A DNA stretch of 64,000 nt from Dermabacter sp. p3-SID358 (GCF_025147465.1 NZ_JALXOZ010000001.1:1-64000); one strand, 5' to 3'; positions 43,092-51,314 are shown, numbered from the stretch's first letter. Notes: a model not told the origin generated them from the letters alone. Program-made: numbers and translations.

Positions 43092-43752
43092 AGATTTAAC
43101 CACCTCCTCCGCTCATGACGCGGAGATTGCTGCCATTGATGCCGAGATCCGTGCCGAGCGGGATGCGAAGCCTCGCGCGTCGAGATTGACCGTAGGGCTC
43201 GTGTTGGTGCTCGGATCGACTCTTGGCCTCATCGCGTCGTTCGCGCTCATGCAGGATAAACTCGCGATTCTCGAAGATCCGAACGCGTCGCTGGCCTGCG
43301 ACATCAACCCGTTCATTTCGTGCGGGACGTTCCTCCAAACATGGCAGGGGCAAACGTTCGGCGTACCCAACATGTACCTCGGCTTTTTCGGCTTTTCGAT
43401 CATGGGGGTTGTGGGGGCGCTTCATCTTTCGCGCGTCGAGCTTCCCCGCTGGTTTCATTGGGCAACGTTTGGTGGTCTCGCGTTTGCTTTTGCCTTCGTG
43501 ATCTGGCTTGCGAGTAACGCCCTTTTTGCCATTCGTGCCCTGTGCCCGTGGTGCCTCGTGGTGTGGGCCGTCGTGGCGCCCATGTTCTTCAGTTTCGTGA
43601 CCTACCTCGTTGAGGAGGGCGTGATCGAAGTGCGCGGCGTTGCACGTGCCGTGCTCCGTTCATGGGTGGTGCTTTCGCTTGCGTGGTATGCGCTCGTGAT
43701 TGTCGCGGCTTTCTTCGTGTTCCTTCCCGAGTGGCAGGCGATGTTTTTCTAG
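43084..43752 (+). CDS. Vitamin K epoxide reductase (VKOR) family protein
   Basis: 222 residues with five predicted membrane helices. The loop cysteines Cys72 and Cys80 (CDINPFISC) and active-site CPWC (Cys154, Cys157) are present. Bacterial VKORs re-oxidise DsbA-like proteins using quinone, forming disulfides in exported proteins. No DsbA is fused or adjacent. GTG 43084 overlaps the end of oleD, so translation appears coupled to the ole operon, an unexpected partnership. Confidence 0.9.
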   Translation: MTEDLTTSSAHDAEIAAIDAEIRAERDAKPRASRLTVGLVLVLGSTLGLIASFALMQDKLAILEDPNASLACDINPFISCGTFLQTWQGQTFGVPNMYLGFFGFSIMGVVGALHLSRVELPRWFHWATFGGLAFAFAFVIWLASNALFAIRALCPWCLVVWAVVAPMFFSFVTYLVEEGVIEVRGVARAVLRSWVVLSLAWYALVIVAAFFVFLPEWQAMFF

Positions 43753-43779
43753 TCCTCGCGGTGCCTTAGCCTCCACATG

Positions 43780-43814
43780 CCCCGGTTATCCCCAGCGGAT
43801 GGCCGGGGTATTTT
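43780..43814 (+). terminator. Terminator after the ole-VKOR operon
   Basis: CCCCGG (43780-43785) pairs with CCGGGG (43803-43808) and is followed by TATTTT. The large loop makes it moderate in strength. Confidence 0.5.
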
Positions 43815-43833
43815 CATGGTCGCTTCTTGTTTC

Positions 43834-43839
43834 TAGCGT
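43834..43839 (+). promoter_or_regulatory. -10 box for leaderless comEA
   Basis: TAGCGT ends 6 nt before ATG 43846; TTTTCA at 43811-43816 is a -35 candidate with a 17-bp spacer. Confidence 0.5.
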
Positions 43840-43845
43840 GAGGCT

Positions 43846-44694
43846 ATGAACACTGACACGGGGCGCGAGGGGCGGCATCGCGCGGACATCAACGGGAGCA
43901 CGGGCACGCGCTCGTGGGATGAGATCGAGGAATGGTCCCGCGAGAGTTCCGGGGAACGCAGAGGGTTTCGATGGTCGGCGCTCAAGGAGCCTCGCGTGCT
44001 TCTTGGGGTCCTTACGGCCTGCGTGCTCGCCCTTGGCGGTGCTCACATGGCGACGTCGATGACACCCCGCGCCGACACGGTCGCGATTGAGGCGAACGGA
44101 CAGGGGGCGACGGGCGTGCCTGACGCGCCGAGACCACCTCGTGACCCCGTGAGCGAAGGCCCCGCGGCGGCGAGCGCACCGGCGGCGGTTGGCAGCGAAG
44201 CTCCATCACAAGCGCAGTCCCAGGCCCCCCAAAAGATCGTCGTGCACGTCGTGGGAGCGGTAGAGAAACCGCGCGTAGTGGAACTGCCCGCCAATGCGCG
44301 AGTAGGAGAGGCCCTTCAAGAAGCGGGCGGTGCCACGGGAGAAGCGGACCTCAGCCGCCTCAACCTCGCGCGAGTGGTCAGTGATGGCGAGCAGGTGTAC
44401 GTGCCGAAAGAAGGGGAGGAATTGCCGGCAGGTGCGCCAGCGGTAGCGCCACAAGAGGCTGCCGAGGCGGGCGAGAAGGCGGGTACCCATGCCAGCGAGG
44501 GCGGGACCATCAACATCAACACCGCCTCGGAAAGCGAACTCGACGAACTCCCAGGTGTCGGCCCCGCCATTGCTGCGCGGATCGTCGAACACCGCACCGC
44601 GAACGGTAGATTCACGAGTATCGAGCAGCTTCAGGACGTCAAAGGTATCGGCCCCGCAATTTTCGAGAAACTTCGTGAACGCATCACCGTGTGA
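43846..44694 (+). CDS. comEA: ComEA family DNA-binding protein
   Basis: 282 residues: a cytoplasmic N-terminus, one membrane helix (VLLGVLTACVLALGGAHMA, about 51-69), a Pro/Ala-rich stretch, a SLBB domain (KIVVHVVGAVEKPRVVELP, about 130-190) and a C-terminal double helix-hairpin-helix (ININTASESELDELPGVGP and GIGPAIFEKLRERI). In competent bacteria ComEA binds incoming DNA outside the membrane. It directly precedes comEC. Confidence 0.92.
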   Translation: MNTDTGREGRHRADINGSTGTRSWDEIEEWSRESSGERRGFRWSALKEPRVLLGVLTACVLALGGAHMATSMTPRADTVAIEANGQGATGVPDAPRPPRDPVSEGPAAASAPAAVGSEAPSQAQSQAPQKIVVHVVGAVEKPRVVELPANARVGEALQEAGGATGEADLSRLNLARVVSDGEQVYVPKEGEELPAGAPAVAPQEAAEAGEKAGTHASEGGTININTASESELDELPGVGPAIAARIVEHRTANGRFTSIEQLQDVKGIGPAIFEKLRERITV

Positions 44695-47065
44695 AAGTTT
44701 CAGCGCGGTCATCGGTGGCTATGGAGAAAAGCCCGTACGTGGATTGAGCCTGATTCCGCATGCAGTAGCCCTCTGGCCCGCGACGATCGCCGGGGTAGCG
44801 TTCGGTCCCGTTGTCCTCCTCGCCGTGGTTCTCCCGGGTCTCATGCTGTTCATGGTTCGAGAAAGGCGCCTGCGAGCGCACGCGCTTCTTGCCGTCATTC
44901 TCGGTGCCGTTCTCGCAGGGCCAGTCGCGCACGTGCACGCCGCGGAGCTGAGCCTCGAGGAAGCCCTTCGCGAAAGGAATGTTGTGACGCAGATGCAGGT
45001 GGTTCTGCGCGAGCAACCGTCGGAACCCGCAAAAGCCAGAGCATGGGATACGGCCACCGCACGCGCCACCGCCAAACCAGCGGTGCCCACGATCAAGGTG
45101 GGGGTGGGCGAGAAGGATCTTCCCGGCGACGTGCTCGTTGTTCTCACGTGGAGCGGGAGTACGCGCGGCGAAAGCCCCATGGGGCTCGCTCGAGGTGAAG
45201 CTCTCGGCGTTCGCGGTCACGCTGAAAAGGACGGCTCAACACTGTTTCTTGAGATCACTGAGTGGGAGAGGTCGAAGACCACCAACCACGAGGGCGAAGG
45301 GGTGAGCGCGCAGTTTGGGCGCTTCCTCGAAGAGTGGCGCGAAGAGCGCAAAGAACTCGTGCGTGAAACTTCCTCATTCTTGCCGCCAAACGAAGCCGCA
45401 CTTGTTCTCGGCATGACACTCGGAGACGTCACCGGACTCGAGAAAGGCACCAAGGATGCCATGGCCACTTCGGGTCTCACGCACCTCGTTGCCGCTTCAG
45501 GTGCGAACATCGCCCTCACCTACGCGTTTGTGACTCTTCCGCTGCTGGCCTTTGGCGTTCGGCGAAAGCACCGGGTGGTCGCGGGGGCGGCGGGAATCGC
45601 GATGTACGTGGCGGCGGTGGGTCCCGAACCAAGCCTCCTGCGCGCGGCGTTCATGGCCGCACCCCTCATGATCGGCCGATACTGTGGCTTTCGAACGCCG
45701 CCGGTGAACGCCCTCGCCCTCACCGTGCTCGCGTGGTGCATCTTTGACCCTTCACTCGTGGGGGAGGTGGGCTTCGTTCTCAGTGTCGGGGCGACGTTGG
45801 CGATTCTCACTCTCTCGGTTCCGCTTGCGAGGCTCATCCAGAAAATCAGTGGTGGGAGGGTCTCGCGGAATCTTGCGCTTGTCCTTTCGGTTCCGACGGT
45901 AGCCCAGGCCGCATGTACGCCCGTTCTCCTTTTGCTCGCCCCCGAAACGTCCGTGTGGGCGGTTCCGGCGAACATTGCCGCGGAAATCGTTGTTGCTCCC
46001 GCGACGGTGATTGGTTTTACTGGCATCCTTGTCGCCCATGTGTGGCCACCGCTCGGGCTGCCGTTCTTCGCCGTATCTGGCGCGGGCGCGCACGTGCTTG
46101 TGCTTATCGCGACGGTGAGTGCCGGCCTTCCCGGTGCCCACATCGCGCTTCCGGCAGGGGCGAGCGGTGCGCTCCTGGTGAGCGGGGTCCTCGTGCTCGT
46201 GGGCCTCACGCTGTGGCTCCGCAACCGTCGCGAGGTGCGTTTCGCGCTCGGCTTTGTCGCGGTGGTACTGCTCATAGCCGGTGGCGCACGGCTCGCGAGT
46301 CGCGACGTAGGGGAGTGGGACGTCGTCATGTGTGATGTGGGGCAGGGGGACGCCATGCTTGTGCGCGCGGGCAAGCAGACGGTGCTCATCGATACGGGTC
46401 CCGATCCCGAGTTGCTTGCGCGTTGTCTTGACCGCGCGCGGGTCGAATCAGTTGATCTGCTCGTGGTGACGCATCCTCACGCGGATCACGATGGCGGTCT
46501 GTCCGCGCTTACGGGGCGGTGGGTGCCGAAGGCTGCCTGGGTATGCCCGCTCGATACCTTCACGGGAGCGAAACTTCCATACACCGAGGTTGAGACGGTG
46601 CTCGCGCCCCGGGCGGAAACCGTCGGACCGCTCTCGTTCGAGGTCGTGTGGCCTCGTACGGCCGAAGAGGCACGTGTACTCGGCGCGAGCGAGGGTGGTG
46701 GAGAGGAATCCGCGCTCAACGACTGCTCGATCTCGATGCTCATCAAAGGGGCCGAATGGGATGCACTGACGCTAGGGGATCTAGAGCCCGACGCGCAAGA
46801 GCATCTAGCGAGATCTGGGTCCGTAGAGCCGGTTGACCTGGTCAAGGTTGCGCACCACGGCTCCCGCCGGCAGGCACCGGAGCTTTACGAGGCAGCTCGC
46901 GCCCCGCTTGCCGTCGTTGGCGTTGGCGAGAACACCTTCGGTCATCCCCACCCCAAGACGCTCGCGATGTTTGAGCGACAAGGGGCAGTGCTCAGGCGTA
47001 CCGACGCGGAGGGGATGCTGGTGTTGACGAGAACGGACGCGGGCTGGACGGTGCGCACGAAGTGA
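44675..47065 (+). CDS. comEC: ComEC/Rec2 DNA-uptake channel protein
   Basis: About 796 residues, full length for the family. An N-terminal OB-like region is followed by the competence membrane domain (HLVAASGANIALTYAFV and many helices, about 290-560). The C-terminal metallo-beta-lactamase-like domain has THPHADHDGGL and KVAHHGSRR. It transports single-stranded DNA across the membrane. GTG 44675 overlaps comEA by 20 bp; TTG 44744 is the alternative start. One exact GCAACCGTCGG lies inside. Whether this organism is competent is not shown here. Confidence 0.9.
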   Translation: MNASPCESFSAVIGGYGEKPVRGLSLIPHAVALWPATIAGVAFGPVVLLAVVLPGLMLFMVRERRLRAHALLAVILGAVLAGPVAHVHAAELSLEEALRERNVVTQMQVVLREQPSEPAKARAWDTATARATAKPAVPTIKVGVGEKDLPGDVLVVLTWSGSTRGESPMGLARGEALGVRGHAEKDGSTLFLEITEWERSKTTNHEGEGVSAQFGRFLEEWREERKELVRETSSFLPPNEAALVLGMTLGDVTGLEKGTKDAMATSGLTHLVAASGANIALTYAFVTLPLLAFGVRRKHRVVAGAAGIAMYVAAVGPEPSLLRAAFMAAPLMIGRYCGFRTPPVNALALTVLAWCIFDPSLVGEVGFVLSVGATLAILTLSVPLARLIQKISGGRVSRNLALVLSVPTVAQAACTPVLLLLAPETSVWAVPANIAAEIVVAPATVIGFTGILVAHVWPPLGLPFFAVSGAGAHVLVLIATVSAGLPGAHIALPAGASGALLVSGVLVLVGLTLWLRNRREVRFALGFVAVVLLIAGGARLASRDVGEWDVVMCDVGQGDAMLVRAGKQTVLIDTGPDPELLARCLDRARVESVDLLVVTHPHADHDGGLSALTGRWVPKAAWVCPLDTFTGAKLPYTEVETVLAPRAETVGPLSFEVVWPRTAEEARVLGASEGGGEESALNDCSISMLIKGAEWDALTLGDLEPDAQEHLARSGSVEPVDLVKVAHHGSRRQAPELYEAARAPLAVVGVGENTFGHPHPKTLAMFERQGAVLRRTDAEGMLVLTRTDAGWTVRTK
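45013..45023 (+). repeat. Dispersed 11-mer GCAACCGTCGG, copy 4
   Basis: Exact copy inside comEC, read as Gln-Pro-Ser-Glu, a third codon phase. Confidence 0.7.
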
Positions 47066-47071
47066 CGCTCA

Positions 47072-47095
47072 ACAGGCCGATGTAGCATGGCCTGT
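47072..47095. terminator. Hairpin ACAGGCC-N10-GGCCTGT after comEC
   Basis: A perfect 7-bp stem six bases after the comEC stop and about 50 bp before the GntR gene. There is no T run; it may be a weak terminator or a regulator site. Confidence 0.4.
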
Positions 47096-47146
47096 GCTCA
47101 TGCCTATGTAGCGGGATTCTGCTGCTGATCTTTGAAGGAGTTCTGC

Positions 47147-47845
47147 GTGTCTGACGCCGCGGCGAAGACCGTGACCGCCACTCTCCGTAAGCGCATTATT
47201 GCTGCCCAATACAAGGCCGGCACGCCGCTTCGCGAGGTTGCTCTCGCAAAGGAGTTCGAGGTGTCGCGCGTTCCTATCCGTGAGGCGTTGCGCATCCTTA
47301 CTGCCGAAGGGTTCGTGGAGACGCGGGCAAACGTCGGATCTCGTGTGGCCCACCCGCCGTTTGACGACGCGCGCGAGTTGTTTGACCTTCGCATCACGCT
47401 CGAGACGTCCCTTGTGCGTGACGCTGCCGCACACTTCGCCGAGTTCTCTGCCCCTGGTGCCGCCCATGTGGAGCGCTCTCGGCGCCTGTGCGACGACATT
47501 GAAGAGGCGCTTGCGCAAGGCGATGAGGCATTTGCGAATCGTGATGGCGCGGGCATTGCCGAGGCGAATCTTCGCGTGCACCAGGGTCTCGCGGATCTCG
47601 CGATGCGCCCTGTGCTGAGCAATATCCTTCAGCAGATCGGAGGGCGCGTGGAGTGGCTCCACAGCGCTCATCACGGTTTCACGCTTACGCGAAATACCTC
47701 GGCGTGGGACCAGCACAAACAAATTTTTACTTTTGTGCGCTCAGGGGACGCGAGCAAAGCGGAGGCACTCATGGCGGAGCACCTCAAGGCCTCGCGCGAT
47801 TCCTTTCTCGCAAGCCTCGAGAATCTCGCAGATGAGGATCGTTAA
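47147..47845 (+). CDS. GntR-family (FadR/FCD subfamily) transcriptional regulator
   Basis: 232 residues. The winged helix-turn-helix lies at about 10-65 (PLREVALAKEFEVSRVPIREALRILTAEGFVE). An all-helical FCD ligand domain follows with metal-binding candidates (DLRITLE, the His in NLRVHQGL, the His in HSAHHGF). FCD regulators sense small carboxylic acids. GTG 47147 is preferred because GAAGGAG lies 6 nt upstream. It converges on a TauE-family permease whose upstream region carries GntR-type palindromes. Confidence 0.9.
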   Translation: MSDAAAKTVTATLRKRIIAAQYKAGTPLREVALAKEFEVSRVPIREALRILTAEGFVETRANVGSRVAHPPFDDARELFDLRITLETSLVRDAAAHFAEFSAPGAAHVERSRRLCDDIEEALAQGDEAFANRDGAGIAEANLRVHQGLADLAMRPVLSNILQQIGGRVEWLHSAHHGFTLTRNTSAWDQHKQIFTFVRSGDASKAEALMAEHLKASRDSFLASLENLADEDR

Positions 47846-47863
47846 GCGGCCCCGGCACGCCGC

Positions 47864-48658
47864 TCACACGAATTGGCGCACGAGCGCCACGAGCGCGACG
47901 ACGACGATCGTCGCACGCAGCACCGAGTTCGGCAGGCGTTTTGCGACGTGAGATCCCACGTATCCCCCGATCATGCCGCCTGCAGCGAGGATCGCGACAC
48001 CCCACCACCACACGTGCGCGTCGAAGAAGAAAAACGCCGCGAGATATATAAGCGCAGCCGTCGCGTTGACATACAGCTGCATGAGGTTCTTCACGGGGTT
48101 CACGGCCTTCATACTGCGTGACGTTGTGATGCCGAGGATCCCCATGTAGAGCACACCCTGGGCGGCGGTGAAGTACCCACCGTAAATTGCTGCGGCGCCC
48201 ATGGGTGCCACGAGCCACGGGCTTTTGTAGACCTCTCCCACGGGACCGGCCTGTTCTCGGGGCTCGGCTTCACGGCGCTTGTTGAGCCATGTCGTGAGGT
48301 GGGGCTGGCCTATCACGAGGATAAGCGCGACGATGATGAGGATCGGCACGACGACGTCGAGCGCGCTCGAGGGGGAGAGGAGCAGAAGGATCGAGCCGGC
48401 GCTCGCACACAGAATCGTTGTGATCGAGAGCGGGCCGAGGTGCGTCTTTTCTGCGGCGATTTCTTTGCGGAAGCCGAGCACGGAGGCAATCGTCGCGAAC
48501 GACATGCCAATCGTATTGGTGCGCACGGCGACGCCGGGCGGAACACCGAGGGCAAGCAGCACCGGGAGCGCGAGGAGCGATCCGGATCCCACTGCGGCGT
48601 TGACGATGCCCGCGAGTATGCCCATGACGAACAGCAGCAACAGGCTTAGGATCTCCAC
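47864..48658 (-). CDS. TauE/SafE-family sulfite exporter-like permease
   Basis: 264 residues with seven or eight membrane helices. The family start is LLLLFVMGILAGIVNAAVGSGSLLALPVLLALGV, with the second repeat AAIYGGYFTAAQGVLYMGILG. Members export organosulfonates, sulfite or carboxylates such as sulfoacetate. GTG 48658 follows GGAGG. The substrate is unknown; the GntR-FCD neighbour suggests an organic acid. Confidence 0.87.
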   Translation of the reverse strand: MEILSLLLLFVMGILAGIVNAAVGSGSLLALPVLLALGVPPGVAVRTNTIGMSFATIASVLGFRKEIAAEKTHLGPLSITTILCASAGSILLLLSPSSALDVVVPILIIVALILVIGQPHLTTWLNKRREAEPREQAGPVGEVYKSPWLVAPMGAAAIYGGYFTAAQGVLYMGILGITTSRSMKAVNPVKNLMQLYVNATAALIYLAAFFFFDAHVWWWGVAILAAGGMIGGYVGSHVAKRLPNSVLRATIVVVALVALVRQFV

Positions 48659-48678
48659 GCGCTCGACCTCCAGTTCTT

Positions 48679-48706
48679 TGTATACATCGTAACGATACGC
48701 GTTACG
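48679..48706. promoter_or_regulatory. Palindrome cluster upstream of the TauE permease
   Basis: Three overlapping dyads: TGTATACA (48679-48686), ATCGT-A-ACGAT (48686-48696) and CGTAACG-N5-CGTTACG (48688-48706). The first two resemble FadR/FCD-type operators (T-x-GT...AC-x-A). They lie 20-50 bp upstream of the permease start, where repressor binding would block its promoter. Confidence 0.45.
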
Positions 48707-48754
48707 CTAACCGGCCTGTGGCGCGTAGGCGCATGGCGTTCGCCATGTGGTCGG

Positions 48755-48760
48755 TAGACT
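48755..48760 (+). promoter_or_regulatory. -10 box for leaderless holA
   Basis: TAGACT ends exactly 6 nt before ATG 48767, with no ribosome site between. Confidence 0.5.
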
Positions 48761-48766
48761 CTCCCC

Positions 48767-49756
48767 ATGGCCGAAGTCCAGTGGCACAGTATCGAACCCG
48801 CGCCCGTTGTGCTCATCGCGGGCAAGGAGGCTCTGCTCGCGCAGCGTGCGCTCGAACGCATCGTTGACCTCAGTCGCGAACGCCACGCGAATCTGGAGAT
48901 TCACCGCTTTACTTCGACCGAGCTCACGAAGAGCGATCTGCTCCAGTACACGGCGCCCTCGCTCTTCGGCGAGCCGCGGCTCGTGATTATCGATGAGGTC
49001 ACACGAGGATCAGAGCCGCTTATCAACGCCCTCATGGAGTACGTGAAGAGCCCCGAGCAGGACGTCACGCTCGTGCTCATCGATCGAGGAGATCAGCGCG
49101 CGAAGAAGCTTCTGGATACCGTGAAACAATCCGGTGCGCCGTGGATAAATGCTGCAGAGATCAAGACTCAAAAAGCGAAAATGACGTTCGCGATGAGCGA
49201 GTTCTCTCGCGCGCGCCGCCGCGTCAATTCCGATGCCGTCAAAGCACTCGTCGATGCGTTTGGAACCGATCTCATGGAGCTCGCAGCCGTGAGCACTCAG
49301 CTCATGCGCGATACCGAACCGGAGCCGGGGGAGCAAGCGGGACCCATCACACTCCGCCACGTGGAGGCTCTCACGGCCGGGCGCGCGGAAACCACCGGGT
49401 TTGCGATTGCCGACGCCTGCCTCGCCGGCAAGGAGCGCGAAGCTCTTGTGCTTCTTCGCCAAGCAGAACTTTCGGGTTTACCTCCCGTGGCGATTGTGGC
49501 GACGATAGTGCGCAAAGCACGCCAGATCGCGCAGGCGGCGATTCCAGGCGCGACGGCGAAAAGCGCGGGCATGCAGGACTGGATGTTCCGGAACAATGCG
49601 CAGCTCGCCCGCCACTACACGGAGCGTGCGCTCGCTTCAGTGTTCGAGTCTCTCGCGAGGGCTGATGCTGCCGTCAAGGGAAACGACCGAGACCCGGTGT
49701 GGGCGCTCCAACGCCTCATCGTGGAGATCTCACGTGCAAGGAGGGGACGAGCATGA
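48767..49756 (+). CDS. holA: DNA polymerase III subunit delta
   Basis: 329 residues; the clamp-loader subunit that opens the beta sliding clamp. It has the degenerate AAA+ layout (VVLIAGKEALLAQRAL at the start, LVIIDEVTRG) and the C-terminal collar with PPVAIVATIVRKARQIAQAA. Divergence of holA from rpsT is the usual bacterial arrangement. Its stop overlaps the ATG of a small membrane-protein gene. Confidence 0.93.
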   Translation: MAEVQWHSIEPAPVVLIAGKEALLAQRALERIVDLSRERHANLEIHRFTSTELTKSDLLQYTAPSLFGEPRLVIIDEVTRGSEPLINALMEYVKSPEQDVTLVLIDRGDQRAKKLLDTVKQSGAPWINAAEIKTQKAKMTFAMSEFSRARRRVNSDAVKALVDAFGTDLMELAAVSTQLMRDTEPEPGEQAGPITLRHVEALTAGRAETTGFAIADACLAGKEREALVLLRQAELSGLPPVAIVATIVRKARQIAQAAIPGATAKSAGMQDWMFRNNAQLARHYTERALASVFESLARADAAVKGNDRDPVWALQRLIVEISRARRGRA

Positions 49757-49872
49757 ACCGCTTCGATTGGCGCACAGCACTCTGGGTCATCGGAGGAGCA
49801 CTTCTCACCATCCTCATGGTGCTGCTTCTCGCAAAGGATCTCGTTGCTCAAGTGCACGCGATCTTCGGCTGA
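49753..49872 (+). CDS. Small membrane protein, 39 residues, coupled to holA
   Basis: ATG 49753 overlaps the holA stop (ATGA). The product starts MNRFDWRTALW and continues into one strong hydrophobic segment (VIGGALLTILMVLLLA, about residues 12-27), then KDLVAQVHAIFG and a stop. It has the positive-inside pattern of a single-pass protein. AGGAGGGG lies upstream at about 10 nt. I do not recognise the family. The overlap and composition argue for a real gene that length cut-offs would miss. Confidence 0.6.
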   Translation: MNRFDWRTALWVIGGALLTILMVLLLAKDLVAQVHAIFG

Positions 49873-50000
49873 TTGAGGCCGCAGTCGCGCCGCCTCTGGA
49901 ACTCAAGGTCCTGGTGTTGCCTTTTTTCTCATGGCTGACCGTCACACAGGCACAAGCACGGCTAAGGGCTTGTCTTACGCTGCCCCGTTTAAAGCGCCTG

Positions 50001-50011
50001 GCAACCGTCGG
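50001..50011 (+). repeat. Dispersed 11-mer GCAACCGTCGG, copy 5
   Basis: Exact copy in the non-coding gap between holA and rpsT, in the fuller form TGGCAACCGTCGGACC (49999-50014). Confidence 0.75.
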
Positions 50012-50038
50012 ACCGCTTGAGCTTAATAAAGGGCAACG

Positions 50039-50064
50039 AAAAAGGCCCCGCCGAAGCGGGGCCT
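50039..50064 (-). terminator. Intrinsic terminator of rpsT
   Basis: AAGGCCCCGC-TTCG-GCGGGGCCTT followed by TTTC on the minus strand, about 30 bp after the rpsT stop. The UUCG tetraloop makes it very stable. Confidence 0.92.
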
Positions 50065-50093
50065 TCAGTCTCGCTAGAGCGCGAGAGTTACGC

Positions 50094-50360
50094 TCACTTA
50101 TCGAGAGTCGCCACAAGCTTCGCGAGACCCGACTTGCGGTTCGCGGCCTGGTTCTTGTGGATAACGCCCTTCGACACAGCCTTGTCGAGCTTGCGCGAGG
50201 CCTCACGAAGAGCCTTGGCCGATGCATCAGCATCGCCAGCGGCAACCGCCGTGCGAACCTTACGCACGTAGGTCTTGAGCTCGCTGCGGTACGCCTTGTT
50301 GCGCTCCTGAGCCTTCGCGTTGGTCTTGATGCGCTTGATCTGGGACTTGATGTTTGCCAC
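50094..50360 (-). CDS. rpsT: 30S ribosomal protein S20
   Basis: 88 residues, very basic: [38 protein letters not shown], the classic S20 start, and [19 protein letters not shown] near the end. It binds 16S rRNA early in assembly. A purine-rich AGAAAAGG precedes the ATG. Two dyads lie far upstream (50458-50474 and 50551-50566). Confidence 0.97.
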   Translation of the reverse strand: MANIKSQIKRIKTNAKAQERNKAYRSELKTYVRKVRTAVAAGDADASAKALREASRKLDKAVSKGVIHKNQAANRKSGLAKLVATLDK

Positions 50361-50457
50361 GAGGTGCCTTTTCTAGATGTTGAGGTGAAACGTCGCTCAT
50401 GAGAGGTGCTCGCGCTCGACGGGGACGGGCGGTGGGGTATCGCCTGGAGACGTCAAA

Positions 50458-50474
50458 CGTTCGCATCACGAACG
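50458..50474 (-). terminator. Hairpin CGTTCG-N5-CGAACG between pemK and rpsT
   Basis: A perfect 6-bp stem followed on the minus strand by TTTG, 140 bp beyond the stop of the leftward PemK-like gene and 98 bp upstream of rpsT. Weak terminator or S20 leader structure. Confidence 0.35.
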
Positions 50475-50550
50475 GAAAAACTCACGCCGGCGCATGCAGC
50501 ACCACGCCCCAGAGACACGAAAGGGGTGAAAGTGCGCCGCACGCAGCGCA

Positions 50551-50566
50551 GTATGTTCACACATAC
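50551..50566. promoter_or_regulatory. Dyad GTATGT-TCAC-ACATAC
   Basis: A perfect 6+4+6 inverted repeat in the 253-bp gap between rpsT and the PemK-like gene. The gap otherwise shows no gene. It may belong to the rpsT promoter region. Confidence 0.35.
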
Positions 50567-50613
50567 AGCGGACAACTCTACCAGCGGCCGCAGCGAAAGC
50601 CTAGAGCCTCAGC

Positions 50614-51213
50614 TCACCAACCGTGTTCGTCGCGTGTGGCATTAGCCACCCGATCGAAACGTGCCTTGTCAAGCTTTCCTCCCTCGCGGCGCACCTTCGT
50701 GGCCTCGAGCCTGATGAGTCGATCGACTCGTACCTCTGAGGGACGCTGCTTGGAGTCCCACGAACCGGTGCCGATATCCACCCAGCGACTGCCGTGTTCA
50801 TCGGTGTGATCACCCTTGCCGCGGTCGCGCGAGGTGAGCATGAGTGCCACAATCACACCGTCGCCCTCCTCGGCGAGCACGAGCACGGGGCGGTCTTTCC
50901 CCTTCGAATGGTCCTCCTCGAAAGGCACCCACGCCCACACGATTTCGCCCGGATCGGGGTTCCCGTCTGCCGCGGGCGCATACGTGATGTTGAGGGGAGC
51001 GTTGCTCGCGCGGTCGGGCAGGGCTGAGTGCACTTCGTCTGCGGCTGCATCGTGAGAGTGTGGTCCGACGCTTGCCGGGCGACCGTCGGACCCTTTCTTT
51101 TTCTTGTCGAACGCGCGCATACCTTCTCGGGCGAGGCGGCCCGCGGCTCGCTGCACCTGACGGTTTCGGGCAAGAGAGCCCGCAATGGATTTGAGTGAGG
51201 AGAGAACGCTCAT
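50614..51213 (-). CDS. PemK/MazF-like protein, solitary
   Basis: 199 residues. The first 80 are basic, then polar and variable. The C-terminal 115 match the MazF/PemK barrel ([40 protein letters not shown], then [27 protein letters not shown]). MazF toxins cut mRNA, but no antitoxin gene is adjacent and an N-terminal extension is unusual, so a domesticated housekeeping role is possible. TACGGT 6 nt before ATG 51213 predicts a leaderless mRNA. It is divergent from lepA. Confidence 0.8.
   Translation of the reverse strand: MSVLSSLKSIAGSLARNRQVQRAAGRLAREGMRAFDKKKKGSDGRPASVGPHSHDAAADEVHSALPDRASNAPLNITYAPAADGNPDPGEIVWAWVPFEEDHSKGKDRPVLVLAEEGDGVIVALMLTSRDRGKGDHTDEHGSRWVDIGTGSWDSKQRPSEVRVDRLIRLEATKVRREGGKLDKARFDRVANATRDEHGW
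51062..51092. repeat. Inverted pair of the dispersed motif inside the pemK-like gene
   Basis: GGTCCGACGCTTGCC (51062-51076) abuts GGGCGACCGTCGGACC (51077-51092). Each arm is a one-mismatch form of GCAACCGTCGG with the GGACC extension, so the site can form a 31-bp hairpin within the variable linker of the gene. Confidence 0.65.
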
Positions 51214-51219
51214 GGTGTG

Positions 51220-51225
51220 ACCGTA
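51220..51225 (-). promoter_or_regulatory. -10 box for leaderless pemK-like gene
   Basis: TACGGT on the minus strand ends 6 nt before ATG 51213. Confidence 0.4.
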
Positions 51226-51314
51226 TCAACCCGGGCATGAGCGAGGGGGAACGGGCCAAAATCGAGTGTGCATGGGAGAATAGGAAGCATCTGTGCCCGT
51301 CGAAAGGATTCCCG

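Noticed and set aside
43405..43420. GGGGGTTGTGGGGG inside the VKOR gene as a fourth 3' element
   Set aside because: Only about 13 bases match, flanks differ, and it encodes ordinary membrane residues (Met-Gly-Val-Val-Gly) within a conserved helix.
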